DNA of 34,593 nucleotides. Origin: CAZEER01 sp964511215 (GTDB lineage Bacteria; Fidelibacterota; Marinisomatia; Marinisomatales; UBA1611). How positions within the stretch are numbered: position 1 is the stretch's first letter; each line of letters starts with the position of its first letter. The notes beneath the pieces are model-generated. The model was not told the origin of the DNA. It made no database searches and worked only from the letters and a program-made list of their open reading frames with translations. Location: positions 1 through 34,593 of the forward strand of contig CAZEER010000020.1 in assembly GCA_964511215.1 (NCBI GenBank), in the 5' to 3' direction. Both the position numbers and the translations under genes were made by a program. Below, piece by piece: positions 26,721 to 34,460 of the stretch.

Positions 26721-29632
26721 TAAATAACGCACTTAATTTCAAACTGTAAATTATCATTACCCAAATGAGCCTGAGATGCCTCACTCATAACTTCAATATT
26801 TTGAAAAAGGCCAGACTCATCAAGCATAGCTAGGAAATTATTAAAATGGCTATTCAAAAGAGCTGGATTAGCTTGGACTTTCCCTGCGAGTCGTACTACC
26901 CTTTGATGTTCATCTTCTTTTCGTACTACTTTTACTAGATCACGCCCTACTTTCTTATATGCTTGAATCTCCCATCCTTCTTGGAAATTAAGCTCATTTA
27001 TTCTTATCTCTTTTGGTGTATAGAAACTCAAAAATCTATTGATAGCCAAAATTCTATTAAAATATTCTGTGTCATAGCTTAAAATATTAAGCTGCTCTTC
27101 TACAGTTGTTTTGTTTTCTGATAATAGACTATGCTCCTTTTCCACATATGCGAGACTTTCATTTTGAATCTGCATGGGATTAATTTCAATATTTAGTGCA
27201 TTAATATTCAATTTTGCAAATAACGAAAGACCGCAAAATATTATGATTGATGCAGCGGTAGAAACAAGCCCCGCTCTGTTTATCCATCTTAATATTTCAT
27301 TTTGTTTTAATTTTTTTGGTACAATATTTACGGAGTTTTTAATATGAAGTGCTGAGCCAATTGATGCTGCCAATAAAGAAGGATGATAATCCAATGAACT
27401 TAGCTCAAAACCAACAGGCAGGGCCAAATTCCTAATAGGATTTATAAAGCTAGTGTCCAGGCCAGTACTCCCTTCAATAAATTTGTCTAAGTATAAAATC
27501 TCACCGGCAGAGCCACTCAATAAAATTTCAGTATCATCTGAAATTTTAAATTCTTTTCTCATGCTATTGATCGTACGGTCTATCTCCTGTCGCCAACTAT
27601 CAAAAACTGGTCTAAAAATATCATCATAGGTTCCTTTATTTACTTTTTGGCCCATAGACCTAAGGAAAGACTCTGGGACTTGAAACAACTTTCTATCGTG
27701 CCACGTATCAATAGATATGCCATTGTCTCTAAGAGCATCAGTGAGGCTTTGTACACCAATGTACAATTCTCTGATGATTGTCAATTCAGTTTTAGTGCAC
27801 CCCAGGATGTTCCCGCTATTTTCACCAATAAAAATAATGATGGTATTCTTTTTACGATGCTCAGGATAATTCCAGATAAATGCGTTATAGAGGGCCTGAT
27901 GAATTGGATACCATTGCCTTATACCCCAGCCAAGTTCATACATGGGATCACTAATATTTTCTAAAACAGATTTTTCACCGATGCCAACGCGGTAAAGATT
28001 TTTTTTACCGGCTACATGATTGACTACAATGGAGTCTTCATCTGTATAGTTATAATTTTTATTAATTGCCCACTGAATGATTTCCTGTTTTTCTTTTTTA
28101 TTCTCCTTTGGGACGCTTACTAACTGGTATTTGATTTGATCGTGATTTAAAGTAAAAACAATAGTATTCTTTTTTTCAACAGATTTAGATGCAGATTTAT
28201 ATAGATCACCATAATCTTGAATCTTTTCAACTAATAGATCTATTGACTCGGAACAGGCTTCTATAAAATCTTGAGGGTTTTTTATAGGACTAAAAAATCG
28301 ATCATTATTTGAAAATATTTCATGTGATAATAAAGTTTTTATACCATTTTTTTCTTGAATTACTGTTGCTGAGATTCGACCACAATCTACGTGCAGGCCG
28401 ATATAAGTTTGATCAATTGGAATGTTATTCAGGATTCCAGAATTTATATGGGGAGGATATCTCCCTTGAGTAGGTAAAAAATCATCATCACTAAAATCTG
28501 TTTGGGTTGGTGGCAGAGATCCATCGCCATTGGCTTCACTACTGCTAGCTATTGGAACTTGAATATTTTTATTTTCAGGAGTAGTTATTGTCTTAATAGG
28601 ATCATTTGGTGTTACTTTATTTTCTTTTTTTGATTCTAATTTGTCTACTGGTAATTCTTCAGAGGAACCTCCTATCCAATCATTTTCTTCGGCTGGATCA
28701 AATATGGGTTCTGTAGTTTGATCTTCTTTTTCGGGCTCTTCTTTGCGGAGGACATCTAAAAGTTTGTTAACTGCAATCTCATTATAATTTTTCTTCTTTT
28801 GTTTTAAAAGCCCACCAATATCAATTTTGCCAGAGATTACTCTTTGGACCATTTCTTCATTAATATCATTTTTGTCTTCACTAATCATTGTTAATAGTAT
28901 CTGGTGGCAGAGCTGCGTGACTTTTCTAGGGTATCCTTGAGTATTTTTATGGATTTTTAGAATAGCCTTTTCGGTAAACCAGCTTCCTGCTTTTCCTCCG
29001 GTTACTTCAATCCTGTGATCTATCATTCCTTTCATATCTTCTAGAGCTATGGGGCCAATTTCAAAATCAAAAGAAATTCTATCTTCAAAATTTGGGTATT
29101 TATGAATCATTGCACCCATCTCAGGTTGACCAAAAATAATTAGCTGTAACAGTTTGAAGTCATCGGTCTCAAAATTTAATAAGGTCCTAAATACGTCCAG
29201 CATTTCTCCTGGTAGATTTTGACCTTCATCAATAATTAAGACTAAAGTTTTGCCTTGCTCAACTCCTACTTTAAGAAGGTAATTCTCAATAATATTACGG
29301 CAGTCTTGTACTGATTCACCTGATTCATTTATCCCAAATAGTTCTATGATGTGTTTGAGAAGAATGATCTCAGATTCAAACTTAGGGTCTAGGATTAGGT
29401 AAAAGTCAAAGTCATCAGACTCATCTTTGAAGTTCTGAATTAGCTTGCGACTTATGGTAGTTTTCCCTACCCCGATACCCCCTCGAACTACCGATAAACC
29501 ACGGCGCATCCTAATTGCAAGCTCTAATCCTTCGAGGCACTGGCGGTGTTCAACTGCAGGATAAAATAATTCAACGTTGGGCGACGTTGAAAAAGGGTCT
29601 GCACTCAGTCCTATTGAATCAAATAGATTCAA
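26720..29632 (-). CDS. ExeA-type AAA ATPase fused to PilM-like and PilN-like pilus assembly domains
   Basis: A 970-residue triple fusion. Residues 1-275 are an ExeA/GspA/MshM-type AAA ATPase that starts like ExeA (GLSADPFSTSP) and has Walker A GGIGVGKTT (51-59) and Walker B LVLIIDEGQ (Asp135-Glu136). A linker (about 280-405), acidic and then Pro/Ser-rich, leads to a PilM-like actin-fold domain (about 408-764; YIGLHVDCG, FIGENSGNI, LLSGSAGEILYL). A TM helix (about 787-806), a coiled coil and a periplasmic domain (about 830-970) make up the PilN part. It would link ATP-driven cell-wall or secretin placement with the pilus alignment complex in one chain. Start codon is TTG with GGGAG six bases before it. 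It overlaps pilO by one base. Next comes the expected pilO-P-Q order. Confidence 0.87.
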   Translation of the reverse strand: MNLFDSIGLSADPFSTSPNVELFYPAVEHRQCLEGLELAIRMRRGLSVVRGGIGVGKTTISRKLIQNFKDESDDFDFYLILDPKFESEIILLKHIIELFGINESGESVQDCRNIIENYLLKVGVEQGKTLVLIIDEGQNLPGEMLDVFRTLLNFETDDFKLLQLIIFGQPEMGAMIHKYPNFEDRISFDFEIGPIALEDMKGMIDHRIEVTGGKAGSWFTEKAILKIHKNTQGYPRKVTQLCHQILLTMISEDKNDINEEMVQRVISGKIDIGGLLKQKKKNYNEIAVNKLLDVLRKEEPEKEDQTTEPIFDPAEENDWIGGSSEELPVDKLESKKENKVTPNDPIKTITTPENKNIQVPIASSSEANGDGSLPPTQTDFSDDDFLPTQGRYPPHINSGILNNIPIDQTYIGLHVDCGRISATVIQEKNGIKTLLSHEIFSNNDRFFSPIKNPQDFIEACSESIDLLVEKIQDYGDLYKSASKSVEKKNTIVFTLNHDQIKYQLVSVPKENKKEKQEIIQWAINKNYNYTDEDSIVVNHVAGKKNLYRVGIGEKSVLENISDPMYELGWGIRQWYPIHQALYNAFIWNYPEHRKKNTIIIFIGENSGNILGCTKTELTIIRELYIGVQSLTDALRDNGISIDTWHDRKLFQVPESFLRSMGQKVNKGTYDDIFRPVFDSWRQEIDRTINSMRKEFKISDDTEILLSGSAGEILYLDKFIEGSTGLDTSFINPIRNLALPVGFELSSLDYHPSLLAASIGSALHIKNSVNIVPKKLKQNEILRWINRAGLVSTAASIIIFCGLSLFAKLNINALNIEINPMQIQNESLAYVEKEHSLLSENKTTVEEQLNILSYDTEYFNRILAINRFLSFYTPKEIRINELNFQEGWEIQAYKKVGRDLVKVVRKEDEHQRVVRLAGKVQANPALLNSHFNNFLAMLDESGLFQNIEVMSEASQAHLGNDNLQFEIKCVI

Positions 29633-29638
29633 TGCAAA

Positions 29639-29643
29639 CTCCC
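29639..29643 (-). promoter_or_regulatory. Ribosome binding site supporting a TTG start
   Basis: On the complement strand GGGAG stands six bases before the TTG at 29632. No nearby ATG gives the ExeA-like N-terminus (MNLFDSIGLSADPFS), so the TTG is taken as the start. Confidence 0.65.
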
Positions 29644-29653
29644 AGACTCTTTC

Positions 29654-30082
29654 TTATGCAAATGTGAAATAGGTGTATAACATAAAAGCAGATGCTATTA
29701 TGAGACATGCACCAAGTACAATACGATGTTTAAAAAAAAATGCATCTGTCATGTATAGTTTATTTGCCTTCTGCTCCGCCACTAGTATTGTATCAGGCGA
29801 GACTAAAAGAAGAATACCAAAAATTCCAGCAGTAAGTGAAATAATTAAAAATATAATTTCTTTTAGCGGGCCGGTGGTGTAAGTGTAACCTAAAAATGCA
29901 GATGCCAGTAGCATCATGATTCCCAGCGGAATACGATTATTTATAAGAACCGTATCGGTCATATAAAGACGATTAGCTTTTCGCTCTGCTTTCAAGACCA
30001 CCGCTGGTGCGAAAATTAAAAGTGTACCAAACACAGCGGATAATATCCCTATAAGCAGAATGATAACCATTGGATTTATCAT
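29654..30082 (-). CDS. Four-TM membrane protein with internal duplication
   Basis: A 142-residue hydrophobic protein with four predicted TM helices. It consists of two copies of a module of about 70 residues: AERKANRLYMTD, then a basic loop and IPLGIMMLLASAFLGYTY in copy one; AEQKANKLYMTD, then a loop and IVLGACLIIASAFMLYTY in copy two. The conserved KAN[RK]LYMTD loop lies between helices and could be cytoplasmic. I do not recognise a named family. The start is placed at the ATG 30082, because CAGAGG lies seven bases upstream; a longer reading from TTG 30148 would add 22 polar residues. It stands first in the pilus operon, 21 bases before the ExeA-PilM-PilN gene, so a role in the inner-membrane part of the pilus is possible. 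Confidence 0.75.
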   Translation of the reverse strand: MINPMVIILLIGILSAVFGTLLIFAPAVVLKAERKANRLYMTDTVLINNRIPLGIMMLLASAFLGYTYTTGPLKEIIFLIISLTAGIFGILLLVSPDTILVAEQKANKLYMTDAFFFKHRIVLGACLIIASAFMLYTYFTFA

Positions 30083-30089
30083 ACTAAAA

Positions 30090-30095
30090 CCTCTG
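30090..30095 (-). promoter_or_regulatory. Ribosome binding site that decides the start of the four-TM protein
   Basis: On the complement strand CAGAGG lies seven bases before the ATG at 30082, favouring this start over the upstream TTG. Confidence 0.55.
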
Positions 30096-30201
30096 AGTTC
30101 AAGATTGTTTGAACCGGAACTAATTGTAATACCTAAGAACTGGTACAACGCCCCGTTTCATCAGTTGATTAATTTAATGAAAATAAAAGATAAAGATAAC
30201 C

Positions 30202-30240
30202 TTCTAACTTTTAAAATTCGTATTTTAATATTTGTTAGAA
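30202..30240. repeat. Nested inverted repeat upstream of the pilus operon
   Basis: Outer arms TTCTAAC (30202-30208) and GTTAGAA (30234-30240) enclose inner arms TTAAAAT (30211-30217) and ATTTTAA (30222-30228) around a TCGT loop. Internal unpaired stretches are two and five bases. The whole could form a 14-bp stem-loop or act as an operator. It ends 120 bases upstream of the first ATG of the pilus operon. No T-run follows on either strand, so it does not look like a terminator. Confidence 0.6.
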
Positions 30241-30440
30241 TTGAGTCTATTATCTCAACCAAGAAGATGGCATTATCACCATCGAATACCATGGGTGGTT
30301 GTATTTTTATTACATTTTTATCTGTCTATCAGTGCTGAGTAGGATCCCTCTGTAATTTTTTTCTAAATTGGTCAGGCACTGGGATGGCAGTGGCTCACAT
30401 GTTGGATATTATTAACTGCATCTAAGTATTTCTACCTTTC

Positions 30441-31442
30441 TTAAGAGTCTGCACTGTGAATTAATTTTTCTGTCCATTCGTTTAAATTCTCACTCTCTAA
30501 TTTTTTTAGGAGCGACCAGGCGGAGGGTTCTGAAATGGTTAGGTATTTATTATCTGGGAAAATAGTTTTTCTCCATGCTGCCATGGACACTGTTAAACAA
30601 AGACGAACACATGTCATGTAAATAAGGCACTGTAGCTCATGATTAGTTAAAGGAAAGCAAGATTGATAGCCTCTAAGAAAAAAAGCCATGAGCGGGAGGG
30701 GATTCTTTTTATCTAAAGCGATATAGGCCAAGCAGACTGCGGGCTCGAGTGCTTGATATGAAAATACCATATCTCCAAAATCAATAATTCCAATTGTCTC
30801 TCCTTTTTCATCGACTAATATATTGTGGTCATTACCATCATTGTGAATAACAGACATTCTCAGGGCCTTCAAATGTGGGACAACGTTATCTTCAAATTTA
30901 TTTAAAAAATGGTGGACTGTTTGTTGATTTTGGTTTGATTTAATATATTTCATCCGTTGGTAAATTAATTTATAGTCTTGTATGTCCCACTCAAAGATCC
31001 TGTGTGAACCTGGGTGATCAAATCCACTAAGCGCCTTACTAAATTGCCCCATGAATTTCCCCATCTTTAAATAGTCATCTCCTCCCATTTTTTTTTCATA
31101 TAGGAAACTTCCTCTGATATATTCGAATAAGCATATTCTAAAAAGATTGTTTTCTTTATGTGCCAGAACAATTTCTCCAATTGGTTTAGGTACTTGGACC
31201 TCAGGATTATTTTTTACAATATAATTGATTGCAGACAATTGAACCTCTAGGGTGGATTCCCTTTCTGCACAATTAAATATTTTCAAAATATATTTTTCAG
31301 AGTCAGTTGAAATAATAAAATTTTGATCTCGATCACTATAAAGCTCCCTAATCTCACCAATTACATGATAACTCTTTTTAAGAATCTGATAAACTTCTTC
31401 TTGAGAAAATGAAGGTGGAGGTTCTGTAAACACCGAACGCAT
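30441..31442 (-). CDS. APH-fold small-molecule kinase, hydroxylysine-kinase-like
   Basis: A 333-residue soluble protein of the aminoglycoside phosphotransferase/choline kinase fold. An N-lobe with YILKIF (candidate ATP-binding Lys) is followed by the catalytic loop VIHNDGNDHNILV and the metal-binding IDFGDM. The stretches ALSGFDHPGSHRIFEWD and YQALEPAVCLAYIALD fit the group that includes hydroxylysine kinase (HYKK/AGPHD1) and the kinase half of large kinase-aminotransferase fusions. The likely reaction is ATP-dependent phosphorylation of an amino-alcohol or amino-acid hydroxyl; the substrate is not determined. Here the gene stands alone without an aminotransferase next to it. It is divergent from the receiver-pilD-pilB run, with 171 bases between, and has no evident link to pili. 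Confidence 0.82.
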   Translation of the reverse strand: MRSVFTEPPPSFSQEEVYQILKKSYHVIGEIRELYSDRDQNFIISTDSEKYILKIFNCAERESTLEVQLSAINYIVKNNPEVQVPKPIGEIVLAHKENNLFRICLFEYIRGSFLYEKKMGGDDYLKMGKFMGQFSKALSGFDHPGSHRIFEWDIQDYKLIYQRMKYIKSNQNQQTVHHFLNKFEDNVVPHLKALRMSVIHNDGNDHNILVDEKGETIGIIDFGDMVFSYQALEPAVCLAYIALDKKNPLPLMAFFLRGYQSCFPLTNHELQCLIYMTCVRLCLTVSMAAWRKTIFPDNKYLTISEPSAWSLLKKLESENLNEWTEKLIHSADS

Positions 31443-31507
31443 ATAACAAAATTAAGTAACCAAACTGCCACAAGAAATTTCATTTTTGTATCATTTTGAA
31501 ACACTTC

Positions 31508-31547
31508 TACAAATATATTGTAAAATTATGTGACATTTATATATATT
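31508..31547 (+). promoter_or_regulatory. Candidate promoter for the receiver-pilD-pilB run
   Basis: In the 171-base divergent spacer, TTGTAA (31518-31523) and TATATT (31542-31547) are separated by 18 bases. The first hexamer overlaps a palindrome TACAA-ATATA-TTGTA (31508-31522) that could be an operator. The region is very AT-rich, so chance matches are easy and the promoter consensus of this lineage is unknown. Confidence 0.25.
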
Positions 31548-31613
31548 GTTCATTAATTTTCCGTAAATCCGAGGTCAAAGGTACTCTGTTGGAATATGGG
31601 TATCTAAAATATT

Positions 31614-31994
31614 ATGGTAAGCAATGCAAAACAATCTGTACTTATCATAGAAAATGATAATACAGTCATAGAAAACCTTTCTAAAAGGTTTAAAAAGCGT
31701 GGCATGTTAGTTATTACCGCCAGAGATGGCTACGAGGGATATACTCGTGCGTGTCAAGAGATACCTGATTTTATTATTGCAGAGACACTTCTCTCCAATA
31801 TGGATGGGTTTAGAATCTCTCGTTTGTTGAAATATGATGAGCGGTATAAAAATATTATGATTGTGTTAATTACCTCTAATGATTTAGATATGATAAATGA
31901 TATGTATCAGGCAAGTGGTGCAGACAATGTTCTAAGAAAACCATTCAAATTTTTAGATTTAATTAAATCACTAAAAGTAACTGAAGCAGTATGA
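31614..31994 (+). CDS. Stand-alone receiver-domain protein with Glu at the phospho-acceptor position
   Basis: A 126-residue single CheY-like domain. The fold pattern is complete: strand VLIIENDN, the helix with RFKKRG, PDFIIAETLLSNMDGF, VLITSND with Thr87, and the RKPF turn with Lys109. By alignment to CheY the phospho-acceptor should be Asp57, but the residue is Glu57, and the usual acidic pair is Glu13-Asn14. Such a domain cannot be phosphorylated in the normal way and may be locked in an active-like state or read another signal. There is no output domain. Its stop overlaps the start of pilD (ATGA, 31991-31994), which ties it to pilus assembly, possibly as a partner of PilB. The start is the only ATG upstream of the domain; its ribosome site is weak. 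Confidence 0.88.
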   Translation: MVSNAKQSVLIIENDNTVIENLSKRFKKRGMLVITARDGYEGYTRACQEIPDFIIAETLLSNMDGFRISRLLKYDERYKNIMIVLITSNDLDMINDMYQASGADNVLRKPFKFLDLIKSLKVTEAV

Positions 31995-32791
31995 ATATGA
32001 TCCCACAAGAAATAATTATTTTATTCCTCTTGGTGATAGGAGCATCTTTTGGGAGTTTTTTAAATGTAGTTATTTACAGAGTTCCCCAAAAAATGAGTAT
32101 TATAAAACCTGGTTCTCATTGTTTCTCCTGTAAGGAGCAAATAGAAATAAAGGATAACCTCCCTATAATTGGATATTTTATTTTAAAAGGAAAGTGTAGA
32201 CAATGTAATGCATCGTTCCCCAGCCGCTACGCCTTTGTGGAGATAGTCACCGCGCTTTTGACAATCATCCTCTATATAATTTTTGGTTTTAGCGGTTCAT
32301 TTTTTGTTTATCTTGCTCTGACCTATCTTCTTATTGCAATGACTTTTATTGATATTGATCATTTCATAATTCCAAATGGGTTTATATTAATTGGGCTATT
32401 TCTCTTGGTATCGAGTCTTGTATTAGATTGGATTACTATTGATTGGAAATACGCGGTATCTGGATCTTTTGTTTTTGCAGGATTTCTTTTTGCGATAGGG
32501 CTGATTGGACAATTTATTCTTAAGAAAGAGAGCATCGGATTTGGAGATGTGAAACTGGGTATTGTCCTTGGTGGTTTTCTAGGTGTAGAGTATTCTATAT
32601 TAGCTCTTTATCTGAGTTTTGCATTAAGTGCGATTGTTGTTTTTGTTATGCTTGGAGGGAAACTAATTAAAAAGAATGAAAAAATACCTTTTGGCCCTTA
32701 CCTTGCGGCAGGCACACTGATCGCGCTGTTTACGAAAACACCATATGGCGGTAATTATATCTTGAATTGGTATTACACAACAATGTTTTAG
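31991..32791 (+). CDS. pilD: Type IV prepilin peptidase/N-methyltransferase PilD
   Basis: A 266-residue inner-membrane aspartyl protease (family A24) that cleaves and N-methylates type IV prepilins. GSFLNVVIYRVP begins the N-terminal methyltransferase part. The cytoplasmic zinc-type loop has Cys44, Cys47, Cys69 and Cys72 (CFSC and CRQC). The catalytic Asp residues are Asp121, in FIDIDHFIIPNG, and Asp186, in the GFGDVKLG motif. About eight TM helices are visible, and the length is normal. The first ATG overlaps the receiver gene stop; an ATG two codons later is also possible. pilB begins one base after its stop. All key residues are present, so it should be active, and any pilin, pseudopilin or competence-type precursor could be its substrate. 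Confidence 0.96.
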   Translation: MNMIPQEIIILFLLVIGASFGSFLNVVIYRVPQKMSIIKPGSHCFSCKEQIEIKDNLPIIGYFILKGKCRQCNASFPSRYAFVEIVTALLTIILYIIFGFSGSFFVYLALTYLLIAMTFIDIDHFIIPNGFILIGLFLLVSSLVLDWITIDWKYAVSGSFVFAGFLFAIGLIGQFILKKESIGFGDVKLGIVLGGFLGVEYSILALYLSFALSAIVVFVMLGGKLIKKNEKIPFGPYLAAGTLIALFTKTPYGGNYILNWYYTTMF

Positions 32792-32792
32792 T

Positions 32793-34460
32793 ATGGCGGT
32801 TACTGGTAAACAACTTTTAGGTACTATGCTTGTCCAGGCCGGCAAGATTGATGAAAGCCAGCTTCAAAAGGGTCTTCAAATTCAAAAAGAAAAAGATACT
32901 TATATAGGCAAGATATTTATAGAACTGGGTTACCTGAATGAGGGAGAAATCAATCGATATATTAGCTATCAGCTAAAAATACCTTATCTGCAGCTTGGTT
33001 ATTACGGATTTGATAATTCCTTAATGGATTTATTGCCAGAGAGTCTCATCCGCTACCAAAAAATCTTACCACTTTTCCGTATGAATAATACATTAAATAT
33101 TGCTGTGTCGGACCCGTTGGATTCCGTGCCAATTAATGCGGCCAGAGATGCCACCGGATTAAAAATTGAACCGGTGATTGCTTTAGAAACAGAGATTGAA
33201 AATGCTATCGATTTGCACTACGGAATCTCTGGTTTTGTGGATATTGATTCATCAGGAGATGATACTACAAATATCTCTGATTTTTTTGATGAGACAAGAA
33301 TTGTTGAACTTGTGGATAGTATTATTTCGCAAAGTCAAAAATACAATTGTTCTGATATTCATGTTGAGCCTCGTGAAAATGATATTCGTGTTCGCTTTAG
33401 AATAGATGGCAGGCTGCAAGATTTTCAGGTATTGCCTAGTGATATTCACACCGCTCTTGTATCAAGGCTGAAGATTATGGCGAATATGGACATAGCTGAG
33501 ACTAGAAAACCTCAGGACGGTCGTATTTTATTCAATTCTAACAAAGGCAGGCTTGACCTGCGTATCTCAACCTATCCAACACTTTATGGTGAAAAAACGG
33601 TTCTTCGTTTGTTAAATATTTCAGAAGCGTTACATTCTTTCAGAGGTCTCGGTTTTGAGCCTGTTTGCGAAGAAAGGTTTAACAGTATGTTGATCGGTGG
33701 AGAGGGTATTATTTTAGTGTCAGGCCCAACAGGAAGTGGGAAAACAACGACCCTATACTCAACTCTAAATAAACTTGAATCTCCAGACGTGAACATTGTA
33801 ACTGTTGAAGATCCTATAGAATACGATCTTGATAATATTAATCAGGCACAGATAAATGCAAAGTCGGGTGTGACTTTTGCATCTGCATTGCGCTCTATTT
33901 TACGGCAAGATCCAGACATCATTATGGTGGGAGAGGTTCGTGATGAAGAAACAGTTGAGCTTGGGATACGTGCTGCGCTCACAGGACACCTTGTATTTAG
34001 TACGATTCACACCAACGATGCTGCGTCAGGATTTACGCGTCTCCTGAATTGGGATGTTGAGCCATTCCTTATTGCCTCAACTGTCAAAGGAATCCTTGCA
34101 CAGAGGTTGGTAAGAAGAATTTGCGTAGAATGTAGAGAACCCTATGAACCCGATGAAAAAGAATTGAGCATGATTGGACTTGGGCCAAAAGATTCTATTA
34201 AATGTTTTAATGGTAAGGGATGTTTGGCATGTAGGAATACTGGATTTAAAGGTAGAATTGGGATCTATGAATTATTACTAATGGATGCTCAAATTTCAGA
34301 GTTAGTGCTTAATCAGGAGCCAGGATATAAAATCCGTGAGCAGGCAAAAAATAATGGGATGGTTACTCTTCTTGAAGACGGTATAATAAAAATTGAGAGA
34401 GGAGACACGACCCTGTCTGAAGTATACGAGACTCTAGGAGCAACCAAGGCAATATTATGA
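32793..34460 (+). CDS. pilB: Type IV pilus assembly (extension) ATPase PilB
   Basis: A 555-residue cytoplasmic hexameric ATPase that powers pilus extension. The N-terminal T2SSE_N/MshEN-like domain (about 1-150; GTMLVQAGKIDESQL) may bind cyclic di-GMP in related proteins. The core has SDIHVEPRENDIRVRFRIDG, Walker A GPTGSGKTTT (about 311-320), the Asp box TVEDPIEY, Walker B IIMVGEVRDEET and the His box HTNDAASGFTRL. A C-terminal zinc site has CVEC and CLAC pairs. The length is typical of PilB, not of the shorter retraction ATPase PilT. It follows pilD by one base and overlaps the next gene by four bases. GspE or MshE naming is possible; neighbours favour a pilus. Confidence 0.94.
   Translation: MAVTGKQLLGTMLVQAGKIDESQLQKGLQIQKEKDTYIGKIFIELGYLNEGEINRYISYQLKIPYLQLGYYGFDNSLMDLLPESLIRYQKILPLFRMNNTLNIAVSDPLDSVPINAARDATGLKIEPVIALETEIENAIDLHYGISGFVDIDSSGDDTTNISDFFDETRIVELVDSIISQSQKYNCSDIHVEPRENDIRVRFRIDGRLQDFQVLPSDIHTALVSRLKIMANMDIAETRKPQDGRILFNSNKGRLDLRISTYPTLYGEKTVLRLLNISEALHSFRGLGFEPVCEERFNSMLIGGEGIILVSGPTGSGKTTTLYSTLNKLESPDVNIVTVEDPIEYDLDNINQAQINAKSGVTFASALRSILRQDPDIIMVGEVRDEETVELGIRAALTGHLVFSTIHTNDAASGFTRLLNWDVEPFLIASTVKGILAQRLVRRICVECREPYEPDEKELSMIGLGPKDSIKCFNGKGCLACRNTGFKGRIGIYELLLMDAQISELVLNQEPGYKIREQAKNNGMVTLLEDGIIKIERGDTTLSEVYETLGATKAIL

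Larger units (their letters stand above)
30083..30440. other. Intergenic region upstream of the pilus operon
   Basis: This stretch of 358 bases separates the 3' end of the APH-fold kinase gene from the first gene of the pilus operon, both on the - strand. It must hold the operon promoter unless the two are co-transcribed. I could not pick a convincing -35/-10 pair, and there is no T-tailed terminator for the kinase gene. It does contain a nested inverted repeat at 30202-30240 and a small hairpin CACTG-N6-CAGTG near 30378-30393. A + strand reading frame across 30060-30338 has no family-like features and is not called. Confidence 0.7.

Noticed and set aside
29732..29740. A9/T9 homopolymer in the four-TM gene as a phase-variation tract
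   Set aside because: A/T runs of this size are common in this AT-rich sequence, and the run encodes FFF-K near the end of the protein, so the case is weaker than for the G8 tract.
30060..30338. Open + strand frame of 92 codons in the intergenic region
   Set aside because: It starts inside the four-TM gene on the opposite strand, has no recognisable domain or ribosome site, and its composition is that of spacer DNA.
30378..30393. Small hairpin CACTG-N6-CAGTG as a terminator for the kinase gene
   Set aside because: The stem is five base pairs and no T-run follows on the - strand, so it does not meet terminator form.
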